DNA of 64,000 nucleotides from an uncultured Prevotella sp. (lineage in GTDB: Bacteria > Bacteroidota > Bacteroidia > Bacteroidales > Bacteroidaceae), in assembly GCA_902495455.1 (NCBI GenBank), contig CABUXJ010000012.1, positions 1-64,000 of the forward strand. The letters are read 5' to 3'. Made by a program: the position numbers and the translations under genes. Positions 16,402 to 24,933 of the stretch are shown piece after piece. The notes below the pieces were generated by a model that saw only the letters and a program-made list of their open reading frames with translations, did no database searches and was not told where the DNA came from. Positions within the stretch are counted from its first letter, which is position 1. Each line of letters starts with the position of its first letter.

Positions 16402-17429
16402 TCCGGCAGTTCGGGCATCGCACCGTTCTGCGTGCAGACATACGCCGACACCTTTACGGCCAGCCGGTGGGCTTCCTTGATGGGCAGCCCGCGCAGGATG
16501 GCGGCGCAGAACGTACCGGTAAATGAATCGCCGGCGCCGACGGTATCGGCCACTTCGACGTGCGGTGTCTCCTGATAGTACATCTCGCCCGGCGTGAAGA
16601 CATAGCTGCCGTTGACGCCGCAGGTCAGCACGAGCATGTCGAGGTTGTATTTGCCCAATATCAGCCAGCACTTGTTGCTGATGTCGAGGCCCGGATAGCC
16701 GAACAGCCGGCCGATGAGCACAAGTTCCTCGTCGTTTATCTTCAGTACGTTGCAACGGCGGACGGACTCCTGGATGACCTCCTTGGTGTAGAAATTCTGG
16801 CGCAGATTGATGTCGAATATCTTCAGGCAGTCGTCCGGCGTGGCGTCGAGGAAGCGGTTTATAGTGTTGCGCGACACGACGTTGCGCTGTGCTAACGAGC
16901 CGAAGCACACGGCCCGGCAGCGGCGGGCGACATCTTCAATCTCGGGCGTGAACGGAATGTTGTCCCACGCCACGTTCTCGCGTATGTCGTACGTCGGCAC
17001 GCCGTCGTCGTCGAGCTCCACCTGAACCGTGCCGGTCGGGTAGGGGACGCGCGGCATGACGTAGCTGAGCTTCTTCTCCTCCAGTGCGGCGACGGTCTCT
17101 TCGGCCAACCGGTCTTCGCCGAGGGCGCTTATCGCCACCGACTTCAGACCGAACTGTCCGACATGATAGGCGAAGTTTGCGGGTGCTCCGCCGAGCTTCT
17201 TGCCGTCGGGTAGCACATCCCAAAGGGCCTCGCCGAGGCCGACAACAACCTCACCACTGGACGTCTTTCCTCCAACGGCCTCACCCCCGACCCCTCTCCA
17301 AGGGGAGAGGGGAGTGGAGTGCTTCTGCTGACTCATATTATCATTACTACTATTATTACTGCTATTACTATTGTTTGCCGGGTCTGTTGCGTTCTGTTTT
17401 GCGTTATTGTTCAAATCCTTGTTATTCAT
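16389..17429 (-). CDS. PfkB-family fructokinase
   Basis: Ribokinase-fold kinase, probably phosphorylating fructose released by the fructan locus. The core runs from VVGLGEALWDVLPDGKKLGG at about residue 62 to DTVGAGDSFTGTFCAAILRG, where DTVGAGDS holds the catalytic Asp and anion hole. The first 60 residues are abnormal: an Asn/Ser tract from an ATT-rich triplet repeat (17335-17370) and a family A palindrome at 17286-17312 (TPLSPWRGVGGEAVGG). The start may instead be the ATG at 17336. It is last in the leftward fructan block, after the permease, and matches the usual fructan operon gene content. Confidence 0.87.
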   Translation of the reverse strand: MNNKDLNNNAKQNATDPANNSNSSNNSSNDNMSQQKHSTPLSPWRGVGGEAVGGKTSSGEVVVGLGEALWDVLPDGKKLGGAPANFAYHVGQFGLKSVAISALGEDRLAEETVAALEEKKLSYVMPRVPYPTGTVQVELDDDGVPTYDIRENVAWDNIPFTPEIEDVARRCRAVCFGSLAQRNVVSRNTINRFLDATPDDCLKIFDINLRQNFYTKEVIQESVRRCNVLKINDEELVLIGRLFGYPGLDISNKCWLILGKYNLDMLVLTCGVNGSYVFTPGEMYYQETPHVEVADTVGAGDSFTGTFCAAILRGLPIKEAHRLAVKVSAYVCTQNGAMPELPEEFK

Positions 17430-17521
17430 AATCGTTGTCTCTATGGATTGTTATAGTAATACTATTGTTATATTTATTGTTTCTTTCATAAGTCCATTAC
17501 ACGAGGCTATCTACTCCCCTC

Positions 17522-18715
17522 TCACTGGAGAGGGGTCGGGGTGAGGCCGTTGTCGGGGGTGAGGCCCCTTGTCGCCATACCCAGATACACCACTCCTATG
17601 GCCATCACGGCCACGGCGCCGACCTGTCCCACGGCGTCGGCGGCAAAGCCCATGAGCAGCGGGAACACCGTGCCGCCGAAGAGGCCCATGATCATCAGGC
17701 CCGAGACTTCATTCTGCTTGTCGCTGACGGAGAGCAGGGCGTTGGAGTAGACAAGTGAGAAGACGTTGGAATTGCCGTAACCCACGAGTGCAATCGCCGT
17801 GTAGAGCACGAAGCGGTCGGTGCCGAATGCCAGTCCGGCCATGCTCAGCGCCATCATCACCACGCTGACGACGAAGAACGTGCGGTTGGGCATGAGGCGC
17901 AGCAGCAGCGAGCCAGTCAGACAGCCGACGGTGCGGAAGATGAAGTAGAGGCTCGTGGCAAAGGCGGCGTCGTTGAGCGACATGCCAAGCCGCTCCATCA
18001 GAATCTTCGGTGCCGTGGTGTTCGTACCGACGTCGATGCCCACGTGGCACATGATGCCGATGAACGACAGCAGCACAACCGGACGTCCAAGCAGACGCAG
18101 GCAGTCGCCCATCGACGAGGCGCGGCCTACGGTGGGCTCCTCCTCTATCGGTGTGGCCACGAGCAGCAGTGTGGCCAGCAGTCCAACGACGAAGTAGATG
18201 GCGAAAAGTACGCGCCAGTTAAGCCCGAACGACGGAATGGCCGCCGTGGCTCCCCATACGGCTATGTAGGGGGCGAGGAACGAGGCGATGGCCTTGATGA
18301 ACTGGCCGAAGGTGAGCGTGGAGGCCAGATTGCCGCCGCGCACCACCGTCGAGATGAGCGGATTGAGCGACGTCTGCATCAGGGCGTTGCCGATGCCGAG
18401 CAGCGAGAACGACAGGAGCATGGCCGCGAAGCCTGCGCTGAAGAGCGGCACCATGAGCGAGACGACCGTCACGGCGAGCGAGAGCAGCACCGTGCGCTTG
18501 CGTCCGATGCGGTTCATGAGCATGCCCGTCGGCACGGAGAAGATGAGGAACCAGAAGAATACGAGCGACGGAAGCACGTTGGCCACGGTGTCGCTCAGGC
18601 CGAGGTCGGCCTTGACGTAGTTGGAGGCGATGCCTACCAGGTCGACAAATCCCATTGCGAAGAAGCAGAGCATCAGTGGGATTAGGGTCAGATATTTGTT
18701 GGAATTGGTTGTCAT
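17522..18715 (-). CDS. MFS sugar permease (fucose/fructose permease-like)
   Basis: 397 residues with about twelve hydrophobic segments, resembling FucP/GluP-like major facilitator proteins (LIPLMLCFFAMGFVDLVGIA at the start, NRIGRKRTVLLSLAVT after helix 2, QTSLNPLISTVVRGG). The setting between GH32 and fructokinase suggests import of fructose across the inner membrane. The last 10 residues (NGLTPTPLQ) are read from a family A repeat at 17520-17545. A tandem AGCTAT repeat separates it from the GH32 gene. Confidence 0.85.
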   Translation of the reverse strand: MTTNSNKYLTLIPLMLCFFAMGFVDLVGIASNYVKADLGLSDTVANVLPSLVFFWFLIFSVPTGMLMNRIGRKRTVLLSLAVTVVSLMVPLFSAGFAAMLLSFSLLGIGNALMQTSLNPLISTVVRGGNLASTLTFGQFIKAIASFLAPYIAVWGATAAIPSFGLNWRVLFAIYFVVGLLATLLLVATPIEEEPTVGRASSMGDCLRLLGRPVVLLSFIGIMCHVGIDVGTNTTAPKILMERLGMSLNDAAFATSLYFIFRTVGCLTGSLLLRLMPNRTFFVVSVVMMALSMAGLAFGTDRFVLYTAIALVGYGNSNVFSLVYSNALLSVSDKQNEVSGLMIMGLFGGTVFPLLMGFAADAVGQVGAVAVMAIGVVYLGMATRGLTPDNGLTPTPLQ

Positions 18716-18745
18716 TGGGGTTGTTTTGGTTTTAGGTTATTGTAG

Positions 18746-18821
18746 CTATGATAGCTAAGATAGCTATGATAGCTATGATAGCTAAGATAGCTATTGTAGC
18801 CATATAGCTATTGTAGCTATT
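18746..18821. repeat. Tandem GATAGCTAT repeat
   Basis: About seven imperfect copies of an 11-12 bp unit (AGATAGCTATG, ATTGTAGCT) fill the gap between the GH32 and permease genes and reach the GH32 stop codon. Length could vary by slippage. Confidence 0.75.
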
Positions 18822-20595
18822 TTATCTCACTATACACCGTTGTGGCGGCTTTGCCGCCGCTCACCATTATCGTGTTGTAGGGCTCCGACGGAAAGACGAG
18901 GTTTGTCATGGCCACGCGGCCCTCGCCGTCGAAAGCCTCGATGCTGCAGCGGTCGACGAAGAGGCGCAGCGAGCGCATCTGTCCGCCACGGACCGGGGCC
19001 GTCGTCACGACGGGGAAAGCGTCGCTGAAGCCGGTCTGTCCGCTCGCGGTGCGGTCCATCGAGAACGTGCGGGCGGCGGGGTCGTAGGTCATCACGACCT
19101 TCTCGCCCTTGGTGTTCAGTAGTGTTATCGCTATTGGTTTGCGTATTGAAGATATGAAGTCGACAGCGATTTCACAGGCTCCGTCGCCGGCGGCGAATGT
19201 CCTGTGGCGTGCCGTTGACCGCCGGGCGAGCACCTTTCCGCGTGCCGCCGTCATCTCCGGCGATGGTGTGGAGCTGAGATAAGTCTCGCCGCCGTCGGTG
19301 AAGAGACCGAGGTCGCGGGCGATGGTGTTGGCACTGCGGTACTGCATCGTCGGCAGCTGGTTGGCATACTGCCAGTTGCTCATCCAGCCGATGGCCACGC
19401 GGCGGCCGTCGGGTGCGTTGTCAAACGTCACGGTGGCGTAGTGGTCCTTGCCGTAGTCCATCCATTTGGTCACCTCCGGTGCCGACTCGCAGGTGAAGCG
19501 GTGACCGTCGAACGTGCCGGTGAAGTATTGCGTGGCCGAACCGCCGAACGGTCCGCCGGGGTTGATGTTGCACAGGAGCACCCATTTCTTCTCTCCCGTT
19601 CCGCTGACCGGCAGCTCCATCAGGTCGGGACACTCCCACACGCCGTCGTGACAACCGTAGCCGTGGCCGAACGAGCTTTCGTATGTCCAGTCCTTCAGGT
19701 TGGTCGACGAATAGATGTTCATCTCCTGACCGGCGGCCAGAATCATTATCCAGCGGCCGGTTTCCTCGTGGCGGAACACGTGCGGGTCGCGGAAGTCGGG
19801 CACGGAGGCCGTGATGATCGGATTGCCGGCATACTTCGTGAACGTCTGTCCTCCGTCGGTGCTGTATGCCAGGCTCTGCGTCTGGTTCTCGCCGGCCGAT
19901 GTGTAGAAGGCCACGACGGCGCCGCGTCCGAAGCCCGCCGTATTGTCATGGTCGACAACGGCCGAGCCGCTGAATACGGTGCCCAGCCCGTCGGGCGAGA
20001 GAGCCACGCCGCGGTCCTGCCACGTCACGAGGTCGCGGCTGACGGAGTGGCGCCAGTGCATGTTTTCCCACTGCGAGCCGTAGGGGTTATACTGATAGTA
20101 GAGATGCCACTCGCCGTCTTTATAGAACATGCCGTTGGGGTCGTTCATCCAGCCGTAGGGCGGCGTGTGGTGGAACGCCGGACGGTAGTGCTCGCGGTTT
20201 TCGGTGTCGAACGTATCGGAATACTTTATCGCTTTCCAGCACGCAAATTCGCGCAACGCGCCCTCGTTGCGTCCGTTTCCGTTGCTGTGGATGTCGACCA
20301 CCACGTGCCGGTCCTTATACGGTGACAGGTCGAGCGGCACGTAATAGTCGATATGGTCTACGGCCATCCGCACGTTCATGGACTGTACGGGGACGTTGTC
20401 GGCCAGCACGCGGAGGTTGCATATCTCGGCCTTCTCCTCCACGGGCAGCAGCATGTAGCGGGCCGTCCGGTCTGCCCTCACCATTGCATGGGAGCCGCTG
20501 AGGAACATTGTCTCCCCCGTAGCCTGTGCCGTCGCCGTCATGGCGGAGGCGAGGAGAGCGGCGGTGATGATTATGTTTCTTATTGATCGTGTCAT
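18817..20595 (-). CDS. GH32 fructan hydrolase (inulinase/invertase-like)
   Basis: 592 residues with an N-terminal signal peptide and no lipobox, so probably periplasmic. Residues about 25-130 form an added beta domain (DUF4980-like) seen in Bacteroidota GH32 enzymes. The five-blade propeller shows WMNDPNG with nucleophile Asp152, FRDPHV with Asp270 stabilising the transition state, and WECPDL with acid/base Glu321. A C-terminal beta-sandwich follows at about 440-592. The full catalytic set points to removal of fructose from imported fructan oligosaccharides. Exact linkage preference cannot be read from the sequence. Confidence 0.93.
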   Translation of the reverse strand: MTRSIRNIIITAALLASAMTATAQATGETMFLSGSHAMVRADRTARYMLLPVEEKAEICNLRVLADNVPVQSMNVRMAVDHIDYYVPLDLSPYKDRHVVVDIHSNGNGRNEGALREFACWKAIKYSDTFDTENREHYRPAFHHTPPYGWMNDPNGMFYKDGEWHLYYQYNPYGSQWENMHWRHSVSRDLVTWQDRGVALSPDGLGTVFSGSAVVDHDNTAGFGRGAVVAFYTSAGENQTQSLAYSTDGGQTFTKYAGNPIITASVPDFRDPHVFRHEETGRWIMILAAGQEMNIYSSTNLKDWTYESSFGHGYGCHDGVWECPDLMELPVSGTGEKKWVLLCNINPGGPFGGSATQYFTGTFDGHRFTCESAPEVTKWMDYGKDHYATVTFDNAPDGRRVAIGWMSNWQYANQLPTMQYRSANTIARDLGLFTDGGETYLSSTPSPEMTAARGKVLARRSTARHRTFAAGDGACEIAVDFISSIRKPIAITLLNTKGEKVVMTYDPAARTFSMDRTASGQTGFSDAFPVVTTAPVRGGQMRSLRLFVDRCSIEAFDGEGRVAMTNLVFPSEPYNTIMVSGGKAATTVYSEIK

Positions 20596-20619
20596 GTCGT
20601 CAGTTGTTTTTAAGTTATA

Positions 20620-20704
20620 GTAGGGCCGCGACCCGCCTGAGAGGTCATCGGGCCAATCGTGTCAGTTGGCACGGAGGCGGTCGCGACAGGTCGCAACCCT
20701 ACTG
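20620..20704. repeat. Family H imperfect inverted repeat
   Basis: AGTAGGGCCGCGACC at the left, GGTCGCAACCCTACT at the right with mismatches, and GGAGGCGGTCGCGAC inside. Related to the repeats at 40915-40932 and 48082-48206. Confidence 0.7.
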
Positions 20705-20762
20705 CAAAGATAGTCAATCACTGTTGTCCGGCAAAGACAAGCCCTTTGTTTTCTTCTTTACG

Positions 20763-20951
20763 TCAGTCTTCTTCCTCGTCGTCAAAGTCCCAGACGGAGT
20801 TGTGTCCCTTGGCGCGGAACGAGCCGTTGAATGTGTTGCCGCTGTCGTCGAAGGCCACGTCTATGGTGTTCTGGCCGTCGGATGCCGCCATGATGGTCTC
20901 TGCCTCCACCGTCATGACGAGGATGGCAGGTGCTATATACTTCTTTTTCAT
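20763..20951 (-). CDS. 62-residue peptide, MKKKYIxP type
   Basis: Small protein starting MKKKYIAPAILVMTVEAET and ending in an acidic tail (WDFDDEEED). Short Bacteroidota proteins with a MKK-Y-I-x-P start, a conserved ...AA/AGS break and acidic tail are known as conserved but uncharacterised. The ATG overlaps the stop of the upstream secreted-protein gene as ATGA, and the GH32 gene follows, so it is translated as part of the fructan block. No signal peptide in the ordinary sense is seen. It might be a modified peptide or an accessory of the locus; no function is established. Confidence 0.7.
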   Translation of the reverse strand: MKKKYIAPAILVMTVEAETIMAASDGQNTIDVAFDDSGNTFNGSFRAKGHNSVWDFDDEEED

Positions 20952-22420
20952 TTCACGAATACCTTTTTGCCGTTAACAATATATATACCTTTCGCAGCCT
21001 TGTCCAGGGCGTTGATGCCTCCGGCGAGTCTCATTCCGCTGATGGTGTAGACCTCCGTTTCGGCCATAACGGCGTCAGAACTGATGTTGCTGATGCCCGT
21101 CGTCGTACCGAATGTGACGCTCTTGGCCTCGGCCGGAGCCTCAAGATAGGCGTGGAAGGCGTTGATGGTTGACTCCTCGCCACCTTTCATGAAACTGTTG
21201 TTGTCGGCGACACCCCACAGTCCGGCACCGCTCCGTGGAGCATAGACGCCGCAGAAAGCCGTCTGCGACTGTCCGTCGGAAAGCTCGGTGACGTATTTGT
21301 CGGTGAACGTGAGCGTCTCACGGCCGTCGGCCATGCTGACGAGCAGCGGCGTGTTGGCCTCGGCATATTCCGTTTCGAGGAAAGAGACTACGGTCTGTTC
21401 GCCGCCGTTGATGCCGCTGAATGTGGCAAGAGCGGTTGCGCCGAGGTCCGCCTTGGACACGAAGAAGGGCAGATAGACCGTGTTGTAACCCTCATAGAGA
21501 GGTCTGTTCATCACGATTTCGGCTGCAGCAAATCCTGTCAGCGCACCGAAGGCATATCTCTCGTCGAGAACGACGCGGCCGGCACGGTTGCCCTCGCTGC
21601 CGCATACCACGACGTTGTCGCCGTCAAAGCCGCCGTCGGTGTAGACGAGGGTGTTCGGATTGACACCGCCGAAAGCGTTGTAGGCGTCTTTCGTGACGGC
21701 GCCGCGCATGTCGACGGCCACGGTGCCGGCGTTCATCTTCGTAGCCAGCAGGGCGAAGTCGTCATAGACATTGGCCACCCAGTCGTTGTTGGCGTTCTGG
21801 CAGTCGCCCTTCATCCATGCTCCGGTCAGGGTTACGTTGCCCGTCAGCGAGCCGTCCTCGATGTCCGTCAGCAGCTGTCCGTTGGCGCGTGTGGCCGGTT
21901 CTATCGTCACATTGTCTATATATACATCCTGCTCGCCCTCGACACCGCCGGTCTGTGCCGTGATGGAGATGACGCCGGGATTGTCGAAAGCGGGGTTGGC
22001 GGAGAAGTCGAAGACCACCTTCTGCCACTCGCCGCTACCGCCGTACCATACGGCCACTTTCTCCCAATAGCCGTCACTGCCGTCGGTCGGGTCAGAGACT
22101 TCGATCATCAGGTTTTCGTTCTGCGCTTTCCTGACCATCATCGAGATGCGGCGGCTGCCGTCCATCGCCGGCGTCACCCAGTCGCGGAAAGGTATCTTCA
22201 CCACCTTACGGTCGTTTGTCATCGTGAACTTGAGACATTTTTCCGACGTGTTGATGCCGCCTCGGTCGGGATTTTCCACCACCACGGGACTGCCGTCATC
22301 CCAGCATCCGCCCTGCGAACCGAGTTCAAAGTTCTCTCCGTCCCAGAGTGTCGTCTGGGCAAAACATGATGCCGAGAGCATCATTGCTGCTGATAAAAGC
22401 AAATTCTTCTTCATTGTCAT
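20948..22420 (-). CDS. Secreted carbohydrate-binding-like protein with sorting tail
   Basis: 490 residues. After a signal peptide ending ASCFAQ, residues about 25-175 form a jelly-roll like a carbohydrate-binding module (LWDGENFELGS...; DVYIDNVTIEP). A beta-rich middle follows with no enzyme motif. The C-terminus, VYTISGMRLAGG...GIYIVNGKKVFVK, resembles a type IX secretion tail. ATGs at 22420 and 22414 are equally possible starts. The gene opens the second block of the fructan locus and is preceded by the same 56-bp element as susC, so it is probably induced with it. It may bind fructan at the surface; inference only. Confidence 0.75.
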   Translation of the reverse strand: MTMKKNLLLSAAMMLSASCFAQTTLWDGENFELGSQGGCWDDGSPVVVENPDRGGINTSEKCLKFTMTNDRKVVKIPFRDWVTPAMDGSRRISMMVRKAQNENLMIEVSDPTDGSDGYWEKVAVWYGGSGEWQKVVFDFSANPAFDNPGVISITAQTGGVEGEQDVYIDNVTIEPATRANGQLLTDIEDGSLTGNVTLTGAWMKGDCQNANNDWVANVYDDFALLATKMNAGTVAVDMRGAVTKDAYNAFGGVNPNTLVYTDGGFDGDNVVVCGSEGNRAGRVVLDERYAFGALTGFAAAEIVMNRPLYEGYNTVYLPFFVSKADLGATALATFSGINGGEQTVVSFLETEYAEANTPLLVSMADGRETLTFTDKYVTELSDGQSQTAFCGVYAPRSGAGLWGVADNNSFMKGGEESTINAFHAYLEAPAEAKSVTFGTTTGISNISSDAVMAETEVYTISGMRLAGGINALDKAAKGIYIVNGKKVFVK

Positions 22421-22480
22421 AATTGTTTATGGTTATTATTCGTTAGGTTCCTACTTTCGGTTTGTTTCAGGTTTCTGCCG

Positions 22481-22488
22481 CAAAGTTA
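22481..22488 (-). promoter_or_regulatory. -7 box of the second fructan block
   Basis: TAACTTTG on the minus strand, about 60 nt before the start codon. The shared 56-bp element begins exactly 20 nt upstream of it. Confidence 0.65.
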
Positions 22489-22507
22489 TATTCCGGCAAG
22501 GTTGCGG

Positions 22508-22563
22508 GATAAAAAATATATTTCAGATGATACCAAAAATCGTTCATGTAACATTTTTGATGC
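22508..22563 (-). promoter_or_regulatory. Shared 56-bp upstream element, copy 1 (candidate HTCS operator)
   Basis: Matches 31308-31363 at about 52 of 56 positions, including AAAAAATATATTTCAGATGA and CGTTCATGTAACATTTTT. It lies at the same distance from the -7 box as in the susC promoter. Probably bound by the AraC-type domain of the HTCS. Confidence 0.75.
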
Positions 22564-22663
22564 AGAATGAAACATCATTGGTATGTGGTATTCGCATATG
22601 TACAGAAGTGTTGTGGCAGCATAAGCGTGTCGTAATCTGAAAAAATGGGGGCGAAAGAACAAA

Positions 22664-23040
22664 GTGTTAAAAACTCAGAACAATCTTTACAAACGCATCG
22701 CAAAATGCGCGTCATTCGGAAAAATCCTGCCCTCGGGTCAAAAATCGCGATTTTTCGGCGGTTTTCATAACCGGCTGACAGCCAGCCGAATACGTCTCAC
22801 AAAAAGATTTTTACATATTCCGCGTCTTGCCGTAAGGGCCTTATTGCATCGCAACGGGGCCCTCGTTGCATTGCGACGGCGTGCTCGTTGCGAGCCAACA
22901 ACCATGCCGTTGCGATGCAATAAGGCCCTTACGGCTCGGCTGCCAAAATTTTTCTGTCGGAAAACGACGTGGTGATGTTAAAATCGCGGCGTTTTTGTCT
23001 CGATTTTGAAGAAAAGCGAAATGTTAAAAATTTGATATTA
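22664..23040 (-). repeat. Family D element, full copy 2 (377 bp)
   Basis: It starts GTGTTAAAAACTCAGAAC and ends ATGTTAAAAATTTGATATT, as copy 1 does. Its central arms 22829-22857 and 22907-22935 form a perfect 29-bp stem beginning GCCGTAAGGGCC. The loop holds TGCAACG-type quasi-palindromes. No coding capacity; it makes up most of the 838-bp gap between the two fructan blocks. Confidence 0.82.
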
Positions 23041-23170
23041 TTCTGACGCTTCCGCGTCCCTGCCGTCCCGCTTCCCGTCCTTCGTAAGCTACTCTCTGCA
23101 CACAGTTCTTTGTCGCAGTTTATACACCAACACAACATGCCCTTTGGGACTTCTTTTAAGTGTGGTAAAT

Positions 23171-23255
23171 CGCAGAACGCGCACGGTAGGGAAAAATATG
23201 TCCCTACCGTGCGCGTTCTGCGACACCCTCCCCTTGGGGAGGGCCGGGGTGGGGC
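23171..23255. repeat. 22-bp perfect inverted repeat plus family A unit
   Basis: Arms CGCAGAACGCGCACGGTAGG... (23171-23192) and their complement (23201-23222) with an 8-nt A/T loop, followed by CACCCTCCCCTTGGGGAGGG at 23224. It lies just after the stop of the GH32-like gene and may end that transcript. Confidence 0.75.
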
Positions 23256-23258
23256 CCC

Positions 23259-24809
23259 CTACTCAAACACCTTCACATTACTTATCTTCACGCTGCCGTC
23301 GGAGCAGAACAGCGCCCAGGGGTTGCGCTGCATGCCGTAGACGCGGTTGGTGAAGGCATACTGGCCGTTGACGTAGACGACGCAGACGCTCTGGTCGGCG
23401 GTCATCGTGACATGGTAGCGGCCGTCGTCGGGCGAGATGAAGCTGAGGGCATTGATGTTCTGACGTTGCTCGTTGCCGTCGCTGCCGACGGAGCGGCGGT
23501 CGAATTTCAGATTATTCCAGCGGTCCTCGATGTATATACGGTAGTTGTGGTCGCGGTCGGAGCAGTCGGCAAGGGCGATGCCGAACACAGCCGTGTGCGG
23601 GTCGGCCACCTCGGCGTCGAACTCGATGCGGCTCTGATAGCCCAAGCGTGCGAAGCGCACTTCGTCGCCGGCCGAGAGCGTATAGCCGTTTGCGGCCGCG
23701 CCCTCAGGCTCACCCGTGCGTCCCGTTTCGGCGAGGTCCGCCGGTCGGGAGATGCCGGCCGCAATGGCGTCGGGACAGGTCAGTCCGAGCGTACCGTCGG
23801 CGTTCTGGACGAGTTTGTGGGCCACGAGCGAGCCGGCCCAGTCGGCCGTGCCCTCAGGAAGACTGCCCTGACGTGTGGCGCACCATCCCCAAATGTAGCG
23901 GTCGGTTCCGTCGGAGGCCGTCTTGCCGGCGTAGAACGACGTACCTTCGAGCTTGCCCTCGTCGCGCCACGGGAACTGCGGGTCGTCGCCCATGGTCATG
24001 AGCTCACCGAGCGTGCGGGCATAGAAGTACTGGACCTGACGGGTGATGTCCTTGTCCGAATAGACCAGATACCACCAGTCGCCCATCCTGAAGACGTCGG
24101 GACACTCGTAGAAGCGGCCCCACTTGTTGAGGAAGAACGGTTCGGCCTCGGTCCAGCTGGCGAGGTCAGCGGACGTGAACTGTGCCAGCACCGAGCGGCC
24201 GTTGCGCAGCGTCGACACAATCATGCGGAACACACCCGCCTCGTCGTCATGGAAGACATACGGGTCGCGGAACTCGTCGCGGTTGTATCCCTCGGGAGCC
24301 TCCATGCGGAAGGCACGGTCTTTCGTCCAGTGGCGGCCGTCGTCGCTCGTGGCGCGCAGGATGACCTCGCGGGGAGAGGAGGCCTTGTGGCCGGTGTAGA
24401 ACGTATAGTATCTGCCGCCGGCGAATACCGTGCTTCCCGTACCGATCGCCGGGTCGTCTTCTGTCGCTCCGCCGCAAGCAATGGCCTCCTCGCCGCCCGT
24501 ATAAGATGCGGCATCGGCTGTCTCAAGTTGGTGTATCGGATGATAGACCGTGGAGTTGCCGTCGCGCATGTCCTGCAGATAGAGTATGCGGAACGTCCGT
24601 GACTGCGGGTCGAAGAAGGGCATGGGGTCGCCCACGTAGCCGACGTACGGCTTATAGTAGATGTCAGCCTTGTAGCTCTCGCCCGACGAGAAATAGCCTG
24701 TTGTGGCCTGCATGCCGGCGTCGGGAACGCCCACTGTGTCGTCGTCGCTGCATGCTGCGGCTGCCAGCGTCATGCCGGCTGCCAGTATGATATTGATGAA
24801 CTGTTTCAT
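23259..24809 (-). CDS. Surface GH32-like lipoprotein (fructan hydrolase, divergent)
   Basis: 516 residues from the ATG at 24809, which has an AAGGAA ribosome-binding site; an in-frame ATG at 24833 is less likely. The lipobox is LAAAAC (Cys20), followed by SDDD, the acidic signal that sends Bacteroidota lipoproteins to the cell surface. The propeller keeps the three GH32 acids: Asp61 in YVGDPMPFFD, where most GH32 have WMNDPNG, Asp182 in FRDPYV and Glu235 in YECPDV. A beta-sandwich of about 170 residues ends it. The altered first motif suggests a distinct subfamily or product type. Last gene of the susC block. Confidence 0.82.
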   Translation of the reverse strand: MKQFINIILAAGMTLAAAACSDDDTVGVPDAGMQATTGYFSSGESYKADIYYKPYVGYVGDPMPFFDPQSRTFRILYLQDMRDGNSTVYHPIHQLETADAASYTGGEEAIACGGATEDDPAIGTGSTVFAGGRYYTFYTGHKASSPREVILRATSDDGRHWTKDRAFRMEAPEGYNRDEFRDPYVFHDDEAGVFRMIVSTLRNGRSVLAQFTSADLASWTEAEPFFLNKWGRFYECPDVFRMGDWWYLVYSDKDITRQVQYFYARTLGELMTMGDDPQFPWRDEGKLEGTSFYAGKTASDGTDRYIWGWCATRQGSLPEGTADWAGSLVAHKLVQNADGTLGLTCPDAIAAGISRPADLAETGRTGEPEGAAANGYTLSAGDEVRFARLGYQSRIEFDAEVADPHTAVFGIALADCSDRDHNYRIYIEDRWNNLKFDRRSVGSDGNEQRQNINALSFISPDDGRYHVTMTADQSVCVVYVNGQYAFTNRVYGMQRNPWALFCSDGSVKISNVKVFE

Positions 24810-24887
24810 AATGGTTCCTTTTTTGATGTTCAATTTTATTTTGGCTTAACGTTTCTTATCCGGCCTTGTCCAGCCTTGAAGACATAT

Positions 24888-24922
24888 CCAGCTCCCTCCC
24901 TTCGGGAGGGTTGGGGTGGGTC
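24888..24922. repeat. Family A unit (CTCCCTCCCTTCGGGAGGG)
   Basis: A palindrome followed by TTGGGGTGGGT in the gap between the SGBP and GH32-like genes. Confidence 0.7.
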
Positions 24923-24933
24923 TTTGGTCTTCG

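Noticed and set aside
23412..24602. 396-residue plus-strand open frame
   Set aside because: Antisense to the GH32-like lipoprotein; low-complexity Arg/Val/Gly composition and no recognised motif.
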